Assembly (NCBI GenBank): GCA_032716605.1
Contig: CM064580.1
Location: 30,917,684 to 30,981,683, forward strand
Source of the DNA: Paralithodes platypus
Lineage: Eukaryota > Arthropoda > Malacostraca > Decapoda > Lithodidae
DNA length: 64,000 nt
Reading direction: 5' to 3'
In this document: in pieces, positions 23,841-35,640 of the stretch
How positions within the stretch are numbered: the first letter of the stretch is position 1
Layout: every line of letters begins with the position of its first letter
Notes under the pieces: model-generated
What the model was told of the DNA's origin: nothing
The model's input: only the letters and a program-made list of their open reading frames with translations
Database searches by the model: none
Made by a program: the position numbers and the translations under genes

Positions 23841-24237
23841 TTTTTGTTTCATTCTTGCCCACGTCATAGTTAGGTACTAATAATTTCCTTGAATATTGTT
23901 TCTCAGTATCTTCTCTTTATATATACAGTATAGTTATAAGACTATTATTATGTTATATATATTTTTTTTTCTGTTTTCTTCTTCAGTCACTGTCTTGTAA
24001 TGTAGCCTGATTTTCTGTAACTTTGCATTATACTTTGTGAGATAAATAACTTCTCTTACTCTTTCTATTTATAACGCTACTAATAGGATGTTTACATTGT
24101 CACATTTATAGGACAGAGGCTCGTCCCTTAGGAAGTAAGGATAGATAGACTAAATAGGTATTTAATTAAGATAATAAGACAAGATAACATTAACTCGGTA
24201 CCAGTCGAGGAATAATCCTGATGAAAGACAAACTACA

Positions 24238-26378
24238 GTGAGTGATGCAGTACAAATGAACCGTGAAATAGACAATGAAGTTAATGTGGATGTACAAGCA
24301 AACCCTGTTAGAGAAAATGCAGGTAATAATAATCAACAACTGCAGCCTGCAGAAGAAAATGAAGGAATCAATAATTTGCAAGAAAACAGAGGTGCGGAAC
24401 AAAATAATGAAAACGGTGTAAACGAAGATAATGAGAGGGAGATTATCGAAAATCGTGAACCGAACGAACGACCTCGTAATGTAAACATGATTGGTGGCGA
24501 ATAAATGGGACATTCTGGTGACAGACTCACAGCATTAGTGAATGACATTTATACAGAAGTGATACAATGGCAACATAATAAGTTTGAACTGCCGATTTGT
24601 GAGGCCGCAAAAGACATGCTGGGGGAACTCCGGCATATGATCCTATGTTATGCTCAGGATGCCTCTTTGGCGCATGTGACAGTCAAGATAGTTTCTTTCA
24701 TTCCTCAGTTGTTCCTTCAAAGAAAAAGACTAAAGGCAAAACTAATTAAGAACGCTAAAGTGCTGACACAGATAATGGAGTGGTGGAAAAACTGGGAGTT
24801 GGACAAAATTCTTAGCCAAGTACGAGCAATCCAGCAAAGACTGAAAACAAAACAACTAAGAAAGAAAAATAGCATGAGGATTGGTAAAGTTGCACAGGCA
24901 GTCAGAATGGTCTCTGGGGAAGCCTCAAGTGGGGTGTTCGAAGTGAATCAAAACATCTTGGACCAGCTCAAGGAGAAACACCCAGAAGCAAAACCAGCAA
25001 GTGATGAGGCCAAACTGGAAGGGGAATATGTTCCTCCAGACCCGGTGATATATGAGAATATAACTGAAGACCTCATATGGAAAAAGGCGCTGAAAACACA
25101 GGGAGGGGCAGGTTCATCAGCTATAGATGCTAAGACTTGGAGGATCTTCCTAAGTCAAAACAAGTTTGGTTCAGCCGGGAGTGACCTTTGTGAAGCAATA
25201 ACAATGCTTGCAAAGAAACTTGCATCATCACCATGCATGAACATAGAAGCTCTGACAGCATGTAGCCTGATACCTTTAAATAAAAATCCAGGAGTTAGAC
25301 CAGTAGGCGTTGGGAAGTTCTTAGAAGGATTATAGGAAAAGCAATCATGTCTTGATTTGAAAAAGATGTACACAGAGCAGTAGGCAACTTACAAGTATGT
25401 GCAGGACAGCAAGCCGGAGGAGAAGCAGCAATACATGCAATGGGGAAGGTGTATGATAAGGAAGATTGTGAAGCGGTTCTGCTAGTGGATACAACAAAAT
25501 TAATGCCTTTAACACCATTAATAGGGAGGCAGCTATCGACAACATCAAGATCAAATGCCTGAGCATCGCAAAGTACATAGAAAACACTTATAAGGAGCCA
25601 GCTAACCTATATATAGTGGGAAGCACAAAGAAGGAAGAAATTAAATTTCTCAAATCAAATGAAGGAACAACGCAAGGAGATCCAGTGGCAATGGCAATGT
25701 ATGCTCTGGCACTATCTATTCTGCAGCAGAAAATAAAACGTGAGGAAACCCGAGTGAAACAAGTGGCGTATGCTGATGACCTCACAGGTGCAGGAAGAAT
25801 AAGGGATCTCAAATAATGGTGGTGGAGAGTACAATCGGTTGGCTCAGTCATTGGGTACCATCCTAATGCTAGTAAATCTGTACTAATTGTGAAAGAAGAC
25901 CAGTATAAAGAAACGGTGCAGATTTTTGATGGGACAGGAGTGAATTATTACAAAGGAGGGTCAATGCCATTTGGGAGCATTAATAGGCACAGAGGAATGC
26001 AAGAGAGTCTATGTACGAAAAAAGGTATCAAAGTGGGTAAAGGAAGTGAGAACCCTGGCAGACATTGCGAAATCTGAACCACATGCTGCATATACTGCCT
26101 TCACATATGGTGTTAAGCAAAGATGGACCTTTCTTATGAGAACAGTGCCTGACATTGGACCAATGCTCCAACCGCTGGAAGAAGCAATCAGTGAAGCATT
26201 CATACCTGCTTTAACAGAGAGGCAAGGCATCACGCAAGAGCTATGCGTTCTATTAGCTCTTCCGCCAAGGTTCGGAGGTATGGGGATCATAAACCCAGTG
26301 GAGGCTGCGCCTTATGAGTACCAAAATTCCCTTAAACTTACTACGTCTCTGACAGAAAAAATACCGGAGCAAAATTAA
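24238..26378 (+). pseudogene. R2-like LINE reverse transcriptase (frameshifted)
   Basis: Residues 1-88 of the first frame are Asn/Glu-rich and hydrophilic. TAA at 24502 is followed in frame by a 276-codon stretch ending in NKNPGVRPVGVGKFLEG. Its downstream continuation (RRIIGKAI, VCAGQQAGGEAAIHAM, LLVDTT) lies one base out of phase near 25315. A further indel at ~25498 separates LLVDTT from NAFNTINRE (motif A). Motif B reads GTTQGDPVAMAMYALAL and motif C VAYADDLTGAG. TAA at 25814 and another shift near 25968 precede EVRTLADIAKSEPHAAYTAFTYG and LPPRFGGMGIINP. The order fits a LINE RT. The TTQGDP form of motif B is distinctive and clade placement is uncertain. The copy is non-functional. Confidence 0.7.
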
Positions 26379-26539
26379 AATGATGAAGTGGACGAAGATG
26401 AACAACGAAATGCAAGACATGAAATAACAAAAAGCAGAGAAGAGAGCCAGAAACATAGACTAGAACATATTAAGACCGAATGTAGTGAAGAACTGAAAAT
26501 GAGAGTTGAGATGGCACAAGACACTGGGGCTTCAAATTA

Positions 26540-27313
26540 GCCCACTTCATTACAAATAAAAGAAAAAGGCTTCAGCTTAAATATACAAGAATTCAATGAT
26601 GCCATACCTTTGAGTTATGGGTGGTCAGTTTCGAACCTACCGCTGAAATGTGCATGTGGTGAAATAAACAACTCGGACCACTGTATGACCTGTAAGAGAG
26701 GAGGATTCATCTGTATCTGGCATAATAAAGTGTGAGACATCACTGCACAAATGCTGGACGAGGTGTGCCATGATGTCCGAATCGAACCGGACCTTCTGCC
26801 TATGGATGGACAGCGCTTGGCCCACAATACTGCAAATACTTCAAATGAAGCAAGAGTGGAAGTAAGTGCTCGAGGTTTTTCGACGAGGGACGAACAACAG
26901 GCTTTTTTCGACATCAGAATCTCTTTAACCCAAGTGCACAAACATATCGTGAGCGAGGAATCAAGGCGGCATACATGAGAAACGAAAGTGAGAGGAAACA
27001 CGCTTATGAGGAAAGAATTTTGAACAGGGATCAAGGAAGCTTTGCTCCTCTGGTCTTCTCATCGTCGGGAGGAATGGGACCTTCTGCAAGTGTCTTCTTT
27101 GCCAGATTAGCTGAACAAATATCGGAGAAAAAGTGCCAGCATAGAAGCCAATTCATAACTTGGATGAGATGTCGGCTCTCTTTCTCTCTTCTCAGGTCTG
27201 CACTCCTGTGTCTCAGGGGTACAAGGTCCTTCCTGCTACAGAGGACAAGAGTGAGAGACTTGGACTTTAAAATGGCCGTGGCAGAGGACCGAATAGGGGA
27301 ACATCTAGGTTGA
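26540..27313 (+). pseudogene. CCHC cluster and restriction-like endonuclease-like domain
   Basis: One frame reads GFSLNIQEFNDAIPLSYGW, then CACGEINNSDHCMTC, which is a C-x1-C-x7-H-x3-C arrangement like the zinc cluster preceding the endonuclease of R2-type LINEs. It is followed by KRGGFICIWHN, VCHDVRIEPDLLP, and ARVEVSARGF...FFDIRI; the acidic residues in the last two fit a PD-(D/E)xK-type core. After a stop at ~26976 the frame shifts, and the next piece (26975-27313) reads ILNRDQGSFAPLVFSSSGGMGP. The family role would be nicking the target for reverse transcription. Domain assignment is by motif order only. Confidence 0.6.
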
Positions 27314-27424
27314 ATGTAAGGAGGTACCTGTACAATAAGATAAACTAAAGCTGCGGCAGAAGGCCGAATTGGGGAACATCTAGGCTGAATGTAAGGAGGT
27401 ACCGGTACAATAAGATAAACTATA
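27280..27424 (+). repeat. ~75-bp tandem duplication in LINE 3' UTR
   Basis: Two adjacent units share GGGGAACATCTAGG, TGAATGTAAGGAGGTACC and TACAATAAGATAAACTA, differing at a few positions. Confidence 0.85.
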
Positions 27425-27497
27425 AGGGAACTAGAATAAGATAGATTGTACACCACTTTGTAATTGTCTCTTTAATAAAAAATAAAACAAATAAATC

Positions 27498-28340
27498 TTA
27501 TACTAACTGTTAGATTCTCACTAGGCTTACCTTGGCCTAGGTAATCCGAATATACATTCGGAATACCTAGGCCAAGGTCTTATAAGAAAGTATAAAATCC
27601 ATATGAAACGTCAAAGTCAAATAAAAGGTCAATATGCTAATTTCTTTACTTTTCATGCAAATTTCACAAAATCTGGTGAAATTGTTACCCTTTAGATAAA
27701 AAGGAAAATGTTAAATTTTGAGACACATATCATAAAGGTCAAGATGAAGGTCAAAGGTCAAGGTCTACTATTCTAATAATGTATATGCAGCTAACTGATG
27801 GCTTTTAATTAAATTAGGCATGCTTATTTGACTTTCCTATTCTTCGTCAATGCAAACAAAAATGTTACTTTTACAGTAAGGTCAAGGTCACAGGTCAAGG
27901 TCAACTATTATTATTAATTACAAATTATTACTCAAATGTTGGAAAACTATCTGTGCTAGTTGCTGATTACTTAATAACACATATATCAAATTTCATATAA
28001 ATATTGTAAATGTTAAGATCGAATGTCAAAACAAGGGTGTTCGTCATTTTCCCTAAACTTCTCCTTGACTGCTTAATGCATTGTCACCAAATTGTGCAGG
28101 CAAATATGTTTTTTCTTTTTAGTCATAGGTCAAAGGTCAAGGTCACAGTATATGGTCACTATATCTTATCTGGCCTATAAGATATTATACAAATTACAGT
28201 ACTCCATATACATAACACTAGTTAATACTAACATTGGTGTTAAGCTAACTAAATTCTCGATAATAATTTCCAAGTTCGAAGGTCAAGGTCAAATGTCAAA
28301 ATAAGATTTTTACTAGTATTTCATATTAAGATTCTCACGA
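27498..28340 (+). repeat. GGTCA-type repeat element, copy 2, right part
   Basis: Resumes the family with CTTATACTAACTGTTAGATT and runs through AAGGTCAAGGTC and AGGTCAAAGGTCAAGG blocks, including the TTTACTTTTCATGCAAATTTC unit also seen at 43150 and 43720. An inverted repeat lies at 27529-27577. Confidence 0.75.
27529..27577. repeat. Near-perfect inverted repeat
   Basis: Arms CCTTGGCCTAGGTAATCC and GGAATACCTAGGCCAAGG flank a short AT-rich centre. Sister GGTCA units have only the right arm, so the left arm is a local inverted copy. Confidence 0.85.
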
Positions 28341-28629
28341 GGCGTATCATGTATATTCGGAATAGTATGAGCTATGACGCCTGTGAGGGGTAAGCATGTG
28401 ATAAATAATATATAAATAAACACATTTACTACACTACCAAATGATTTACCATCCTTTATGCACTTTTTGTAGTAAAAATTACAAATCCGGATTGCGTTTA
28501 CAGTTTTCAATTAGTGTAATTTTGTAATAGTTTGTCGGAATTGCGAGTGCGGAACGCAAGGGTTAAAAGATGCAGAATTGCATTTACGGAAGTGGATTAT
28601 AGTTTGCGATGCCCACCACTGATTTATAC

Positions 28630-28667
28630 TGTATATATATATATATATACAGTATATACTGTATATA

Positions 28668-28710
<43 letters not shown>

Positions 28711-28802
28711 TTACATAAATCAGCAGTGTTTCAAATTTGCTCTTTATGGGTTAATTTTCAATTTATTTACCACAAGAATTCTACCTCTGTTTCTCTCTCT
28801 CA

Positions 28803-28841
<39 letters not shown>

Positions 28842-28880
28842 TACAGTATATATATATATACAGTATATATATATATATAC

Positions 28881-28967
<87 letters not shown>

Positions 28968-28984
28968 TATATACAGTATATATG
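28630..28984. repeat. Two (TA)n microsatellites
   Basis: TA tracts at ~28630-28708 and ~28802-28984 with ACAGTATA variants, separated by ~95 bp of unique sequence. The Tyr-Ile frames are artefacts. Confidence 0.95.
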
Positions 28985-30970
28985 TGTTGTGCCGGGTTGT
29001 TATCCAACTGGCTTCAGTATGATCTATTATCAATCCGGGTTTCGGATATTTAGATTTGGAATATTGCTCGACAGGGACACCACGAGCTTAGTGAATATGA
29101 TAATGATTTACTCAATCAGGCAACGCTAATACAATAAACACACAAGGTAAATTACACTCTTATTTATTCAATGGCATATTATACATAGAATGGGGTACTA
29201 TACTATACTATTATATGGAATAGAAAGTAAGTAGAATGGTGACTAAGAGAGTTAACTGGTTTTACTCTCTAATGAAGTTCAGTTTGTCACTTACATGATA
29301 ATAGAAGAATGAAAATACGCAATGATAGCCAGATACATATACAGTATACACAAAGAATCATTGACAATATTACATATGCAGTAAAGTGTCTAACGCTAAG
29401 TATTCTGACAAAGACACGGTAGGCTGTGAAACGTATCGCTCAGCTGCGCGGGAATATGCGTGGTAGACAACAGGAAGTGAGGCCGTGCTCAGGTGAGAAT
29501 ATCAAAGATGACGCGCTATAGGCTATAGTTCAGGTGGACTGCGGTCACGGGAAATAACAATTGGTTTAAATGCAATGTTAAATCAGGGACGAAAGTAAGG
29601 CGGTTAATTAATTCTAGGAAGGAAGATAAGTTAAATTGGAATTCAACTATCTAAGAGTTTGTTGCGAATAATCTCTCACTCGAGACACAAAAATAATATT
29701 CGATCATAGATGAGGTCAAATCACACGGGTTGAGGAACTCAGATTCACAAATAAATATAGTGACTGAATCGGAATAGATAACATATAATTTAATATAGAT
29801 TGGAATAAATTAACCAACTAATTAAGAAACGCATATAAAATAGCGTGAGCAAATAGCTTAACAAAATAGCTATCTAGAATGGGTGTACACGACGAAGTTG
29901 CACTAAAGAAATACCAAATAAGGCATGAAAGGAGTTCTGACTAAATTAACAAATTCCTAAAAGAACGCAGAACTACTGTAGCATTGCATTATAACATAAA
30001 TATAATTATAATAAATGGATTACTATATAAAGTAATAAATTGAATCAATAACCAAATTGTAGGCGGAATTAATACAAAAATATACAATCTGAATTCCTAG
30101 ATTGGTGTGGAAAGAATTATGTGATCCGAATAACGTATATCATCAGGTTATTCACAAGAACTAATAGATCAGATATCTTGATAGCGAATGAATTCTAATT
30201 CAACGAAAAGGGTTCTTGACTTTAAAAAAAAAAAGGGAAATTATATTTTAAATATTCTCTGGCGATAATTAGGCGGATATATGGATCCTAAATTGTGCGT
30301 AGGTTCTATGTATATATTGGATTGAAGAAGGGAATCGGTTCACGTTATACACCTTTACTTCGACTTGGATACACAAAGAATAATAAACACATGAATAAAA
30401 TCTGAGAGTATTCCGACTAGTTAACACGTGTAAGAATGATTATGTACAATTAAGGTTCTGAAGGATTAACACAGTTTTTCTTAGCAATATCTCGTACTCA
30501 ATAAATAACTATACGGATCAAAATTTGATATTTTACACGGGTATCAAAGGTTCAAGATAGATCTCAGGCACAGATCTAGAATTAACTATAATAGAATACT
30601 CGCTTATTTTATATTACCTTCACAACAATAGCCACAACTTAAATCACTCAGATACACTTAGGGTAAAGGGTAGAGGTATCCTTGAATGAGAATCTGGTCG
30701 ACGTAGGACTCGTGGTTCTGCAGGGCTGGAACTGCCTCTCTCACAGGTACAGGTGAAGGTGGTTCCGGGCTGGACGTCAGGGTGAGCGGTAATACCAATG
30801 TTTACTCACAACCGGCTTGACCAGTGGAAAGTAGCAATCGTATTTGCTAACTTCCCTCAATTTTAGTCAGGCTATATTCGGATTATTTTTAGTATTCAAT
30901 TTGGTCTATTTCAATAACATAGGGACATGTGGATATCGTTATTTCGGCTATGGTGAAGGCAATTCTTAAT
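28985..30970. other. AT-rich non-coding tail of relic family, copy 2
   Basis: About 2 kb without ORFs. On the minus strand it follows the YSEELFMQ relic and near 29170 contains GAATAAATAAGAGTGTAA and then a T/G-rich stretch, resembling the tail at 6446-7987. Near 29000 the minus strand reads TTGGATAACAACCCGGCAC, which could be a primer-binding-site-like segment after an LTR end. This is speculative. Confidence 0.35.
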
Positions 30971-30971
30971 C

Positions 30972-31580
30972 TAAAAATACATGGAATTTATTCATTGACA
31001 CATATGGAGATTCTTGATCACTCGATATTGGCCTCCCATTTTTAGAGGGCATTATGGTGACGTAATGGATGATTTCCTGTCCATCGTGGGATCTGGCTTT
31101 TCTTATTCTGCAGGCCATATGTTTCCCACTATTTACTTTGGTTGCACTATTCACAGTCTTTCCGGGAGGTACTGTAGAGGGGTTACTGGGATTCCCATTT
31201 ATGGAAATATTGAAATGGTTCTTGGTGTTGAACTTGCATAAAAAGTTCTTCACTGTATTGCAAGTCAGTCTGGAACTGGTGATAGGCCTTGGGTAGTTGT
31301 CTCGGCCTTTGCCATTGGAGGAGATGAGACCCCTGTGATTGGTCTGGACTCGAACTCCTTTCTCGGGCAGACTGATCTAGATTCCCGAAAATTAGAGCAT
31401 GGGTAGATCCGGGAGAAGGGGTAGACTGGCCTATTCCGGCAGGTATTAAAGCCTGGGAAACTGGTCGGGTTTTGTTGTCTCTCGCCTTCTCTTGTTATTA
31501 TCTTTTCCTGCTCCTCTTGGTGTCCTTTATCACTGTTATTCTGGTGTTGGTCTGAGGCTGGTTGCTCAACCCCGTTATCT
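30972..31580 (-). pseudogene. Relic ORF family 'YSEELFMQ', copy 2
   Basis: On the minus strand, starting near 31575, one frame reads a hydrophilic stretch (GHQEEQEKIITREGERQQN). After a frame change it reads PAGIGQSTPSPGSTHALIF, SSPDQSQGSHLLQWQRP and QYSEELFMQVQHQEPFQYF, then a stop near 31184. A further frame continues to ~30972. The YSEELFMQ...HQ.P.QY match to the plus-strand frame at 6030-6090 shows both descend from one coding sequence. It is dead and its function is unknown; gag-like is possible. It lies head to head with the jockey copy that begins at ~31618. Confidence 0.45.
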
Positions 31581-31617
31581 CAATGTATATATATATATAT
31601 ACATATATATATATACT

Positions 31618-33905
31618 GTCGATCTTTTCTCTCCTTTGGGCTCCTCCGACCATAAACTTATATCTGTCACCTGTCCTATCTCTCCAGTACGGCCACCCGA
31701 TCCTCCTAGCCGGCGGCGCTTGTGGCACTATGGCGCTGCCGACTGGGAGGCTCTCCGGCAGTACTTTCCATGGAATGATTTCTGCTTCCGTGGCCGGGGA
31801 CCCTCGGAGAGTGCTGAACGCAATACCGAGGTAATCCTATCGGGCATGGAAGCATACATTCCATTCTCTTTCTCTCAAACAAATGCTATTTTTTTTTGGT
31901 TTACTCATGCCTGTTCTACTGCTGTCTGCAATAAGGAGAAAGCATTCAAACGGTACCGACGCCTTAAAACTAAAGACTCTCATTCTTCCTATGTTTCTGC
32001 CCGGAATCAAGCCAAACTTGCCAAACACTCTTTCATCAATAATAAATGCACTGAACTATCCAACTCTAGCTCTTCCCAAGCTTTCTGGCATCTAGCCAAA
32101 AACCTCTCCAACAATTTTTCTTCCTCGTCTTTCCCTCCTCTTTTCCACTCTGATGGCACAACCATCACTTCTTCCTCTGACAAAGCTAAACTCTTCACTC
32201 AAACTTTTGCTAGAAACTCCACCTTGGATGCATCCGGTGCTATTCCTCCTTCTCCACCCTCCTCTCTCTTATTTATGCCTAATATCCTTATCTCTTCTAA
32301 AGATGTACTTTCCACCCTCTCTGGGCTTAATACTAAGAAGGCGTACGGTCCGGACGGTGTTCCTTCTGTTGTTCTCAAAAACTGTGCTTCCGTGCTGACT
32401 CCCTGCCTAGGCAAACTCTTTCGTCTCTGTCTATCCTCTAATGTCTTCCCTTCATGCTGGAAGTTTACTCACATTCAACCTGTCCCAAAGAAGGGTGACC
32501 GCTCTCAACCCTCCAAGTATCGTCCAATTGTTCTCATCTCTTGTCTTTCTAAAGTTTTTGAAACTATTCTTGCTTCCAAATTTCTTAAGCATTTCTCTTC
32601 TCATAATCTGCTCTCAGATCGCCAGTATGGCTTCCTTAAGGGTCGCTCTACTGGTGACCTTCTTTCATATCTTACTAACGCTTGGTCATCCTCCTTTCGG
32701 GACTTCGGTTTGACTTTTTCTATTGCACTAGACATATCGAAAGCCTTCGGTAGAGTCTGGCACAAATCTTTAATTTCTAAACTACCCTCCTTCGGTTTCT
32801 ATCCCTCCATCTGTGCCTTTGTCTCTAATTTCCTTTCCGGCCGTTCCATAGCCGCGGTTGTGGACGGCCATCGTTCACTTCCTCACCCTATAAACTCCGG
32901 TGTTCCTCAGGGCTCTGTCCTATCTCCTATTCTCTTTCTAATTTTCATAAATGATCTTCTCAACTGTACCTCAATTCCTATCCATTCATACACAGACGAC
33001 TCAACCTTACACTACTCCTTTAGTTTTTCAGAACGCCCCAGTCAGCAATCCCTCAACGACAAACGTAATGAAGCCATAGAACTCTTAAATTCTGATCTAA
33101 ATACTATCTCCAATTGGGGCAGAGAAAACCTTGTTGCCTTTAATGCTTCCAAAAACCCAATTTATCCATCTATCTACCTGTCAGGAACTCCCAGCGGACT
33201 ATCCCTTATTCTTCAACAATACATAAATCAATCCTTCATCTTCTCTCAAAATTCTTGGCGTATCTTTTTCTTCCGCTCTTGCTATGGCAGCCTCCCAGAA
33301 GCTGGGTGTGCTCAACCGCCTTAGGGGGTTCTTTACCCCTGCACAGCTTCTTGCTCTGTACAGGGGCATAGTGCATCCTTGTATTGAGTATTTTTCACAT
33401 GTGTGGGGAGGTTCCTCTCACACCGCTCTCCTAGACAAAGTTGAAAGGAAGGCCTTTCGTATTATTAACTCCCGTCCACTCACCAACTCTCTGCAATCTC
33501 TCTTTCTCCGCCGCAATGTTGCATCTCTCTCGCTATTCTATCGCTACTATAATAATCAGTGTTTCTCAGAGCTTTCCCAGTGTATACCACCTCCTTTACG
33601 TAGGGCACGTGGTACCCGTCTTGCTACTCAATCCCACCCCTACTCTGTGCAACTCTCCAACCCCAGAGTGAAACGGTACTCTCAAACTTTCTTCTTCTCA
33701 ACAGCTGAGCTCTGGAACTCTCTCCCAGAATCAGTCTTTCCCTCTTCCTATGACTCAGATTGCTTCAAACTCCGTGTGTCCAGGCATTTTGGCTCGAACG
33801 TCCCTTGATTTTGGCCCTGTCACTCTTTCAACTATGGGGGAGGCACTCGCTATAGGCAGTTCTGCAATTTGTCTCCCTCAATCACATAGACAAAAATAAA
33901 AATAA
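31618..33905 (+). pseudogene. Jockey-like LINE, copy 3 (long, one main frameshift)
   Basis: The coding part starts inside the C-terminal end of the APE endonuclease (LFSPLGSSDHKLISV; SDH is the conserved endonuclease motif), directly after a (TA)n tract. It continues through NTKKAYGPDGVPSVVLKNC, PVPKKGDRSQP, motif A (IALDISKAFGRVWHKS), motif B (SGVPQGSVLSPIL) and motif C, here YTDDSTLHYS instead of YADD. An extra A in the run at 33151-33155 shifts the frame, and a ~33-bp deletion removes the IWKDHITSL segment near 33280. The proper frame resumes at 33284 and ends at 33808 with RVSRHFGSNVP. The 3' UTR ends in (AAAAT)n at ~33890. It is dead but informative for the family sequence. Confidence 0.88.
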
Positions 33906-33945
33906 AAATAAAAATATATACCGGTATATATATACGTATATATAC

Positions 33946-33998
<53 letters not shown>

Positions 33999-33999
33999 T
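33905..33999. repeat. (TA)n then (GA)n
   Basis: A TA tract with ACCGGTA variants, followed by (GA)7, directly after the jockey (AAAAT)n tail. Confidence 0.95.
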
Positions 34000-34429
34000 T
34001 AATCACAAATGCACGTGATAAATATGTATATTGTGCTCGCTTGGAACATGAAACATGGAGCGCTGCAATCTTTCGTCTGTATTCCAAGACATCTTCTGGC
34101 AGATAGAGAAGAAAGGGTGGGAACCAATTTATCTCTCCTAACCCGTGACCAGTTACCAATTAGTAATATCATATTAATTAATTGTTGACAAATATCACAA
34201 TGCAAATCCTACTCATCGAGACAGAGAAAGGGGCTGGGGAACGCGAAAGTGGTCCTGGACCCTGAGAATTGGAACCCTTTAATGTTGTTTCTGTTCGGGG
34301 TCTGTCTCGAGTCGGCCACCCCCAGCAATGGGGTAGGTGCCTGAGTATAGAAAAATATCATAAAGCAACACATATTATATAACATCAAATATCAATGATA
34401 CACAATAACACAAAGCATAATACTGAAAA
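34000..34429. other. Unassigned stretch
   Basis: No gene or recognised repeat. Confidence 0.5.
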
Positions 34430-35560
34430 ACGTCTTTAGTGGCAGGGGTATGGTGTGGAGGTAAGGACAGTGGAGGATAGAGAGGTATGGGTGGAACAGA
34501 GAGGGATGAGGGTGGGGAGGGGAGGCAGGGAGGGAGGTGATGGGAAGAGAGTGAAGGGACAGGCAGACGTGAGGGGGTAGGAAGGGCTGGGGTAGGGAGT
34601 GGCTGGGCGATAGTGAGGGGACAGAAGGGGTAGGAAGGGCTGGGGTAGGGAGTGGCTGGGCGATAGTGAGGGGACATATGGGGTAGGAAGGGCTGGGGTA
34701 GGGAGTGGCTGGGCGATAGTGAAGGGACAGAAGGGGTAGGAAGGGCTGGGGTAGGGAGTGGCTGGGCGATAGTGAGGGGACAGAAGGGGTTAAGGGGGTA
34801 GGAAGGGCTGGGGTAGGGAGTGGCTGGAGGATAGTGAGGGGTGAAGGGGTAGGGAGTGGCTGGGCGATAGTGAGGGGACAGAAGGGGGTGAGGGGGTAGG
34901 AAGGGCTGGGGTAGGGAGTGGCTGGAGGATAGTGAGGGGACAGAGAGGGGTGAGGGGGTAGGAAGGGCTGGGGTAGGGAGTGGCTAGGCGATAGTGAGGG
35001 GACAGAAGGGGATGAGGGGGTAGGAAGGGCTGGGGTAGGGAGTGGCTAGAAGATAGTGAGGGGACAGAGAGGGGTGAGGGGGTAGGAAGGGCTGGGGAAT
35101 AGTGAGGGGTGAGGGGGTAGGGAGTGGCTGGAGGATAGTGAGGGGACAGAGAGGGGTGAGGGGGTAGGATGGGCTGGGGTAGGGAGTGGCTGGAGAATAG
35201 TGAGGGGACAGAGAGGGGTGAGGGGGTAGGAAGGGCTGGGGTAGGGAGTGGCTGGAGGATAGTGAGGGGACAGAGAGGGGTGAGGGAGGAGGAAGGGCTG
35301 GGGTAGAGAGTGGCTGGAGGATAGTGAGGGGACAGAAGGGGGTGAGGGGGTAGGGAGTCGCTGGGTGATAGTGAGGGGACAGAAATGGGTGAGGGGGTAG
35401 GAAGAGCTGAGGTAGGGAGTGGCTGGAGGATAGTGAGGGGTGAGGGGAGACGAAGGGCTGGAGTAGGGAGTGGCTGGGTGATAGTGAGGGGATAGAGGGG
35501 GGTGAGGGAGGGCAGGGAGGTGGATTGAGAGGGGGTGGGGAGAGTAAGGATATACATGGG
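34430..35560 (+). repeat. G-rich ~63-bp minisatellite with quadruplex potential
   Basis: About 17 imperfect units built from GGAAGGGCTGGGGTAGGG, AGTGGCTGGAGGATAGTG and AGGGGACAGAGAGGGGTG. G-runs of 3-5 spaced by 1-7 bases occur in almost every unit on the plus strand. Because many units are near 63 bp, the minus strand stays open for 255 and 200 codons as Pro/Ser/Leu repeats. I treat those as artefacts. Confidence 0.9.
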
Positions 35561-35601
35561 TTAGAGGGGGTGAAGGGTCGCAGGGGAGACGGTCAACGCT
35601 C

Positions 35602-35640
35602 TCCCCCCCCCCCCCCCCCTCACACACACACACACATACA
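35602..35640. repeat. Poly(C) and (CA)n tract
   Basis: A run of about 17 C, then TCACACACACACACACATAC. Confidence 0.9.

Larger units (their letters stand above)
23841..27497 (+). mobile_element. LINE with R2-type C-terminal region, nested in GGTCA element
   Basis: About 3.65 kb between the two halves of a GGTCA element: N-terminal N/E-rich ORF, RT, CCHC cluster, restriction-like-endonuclease-like domain, then a 3' UTR with a tandem duplication and an AATAAAAAATAAAAC tail. Boundaries are inferred from where GGTCA-family sequence stops and restarts; a clear target-site duplication is not established. It is broken by at least three frameshifts and several stops. Confidence 0.65.

Noticed and set aside
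24238..24504. Separate small Asn/Glu-rich protein gene
   Set aside because: In the same phase as, and directly upstream of, the LINE RT frame, separated only by one TAA, so it is more simply the N-terminus of the LINE ORF.
34790..35557. 255-codon Pro/Ser/Leu-rich frame on the minus strand, at first glance a repetitive structural protein
   Set aside because: It coincides exactly with the G-rich minisatellite. Openness follows from unit lengths near a multiple of three and a C-rich strand that lacks stop codons. No start context, signal peptide or splice evidence.
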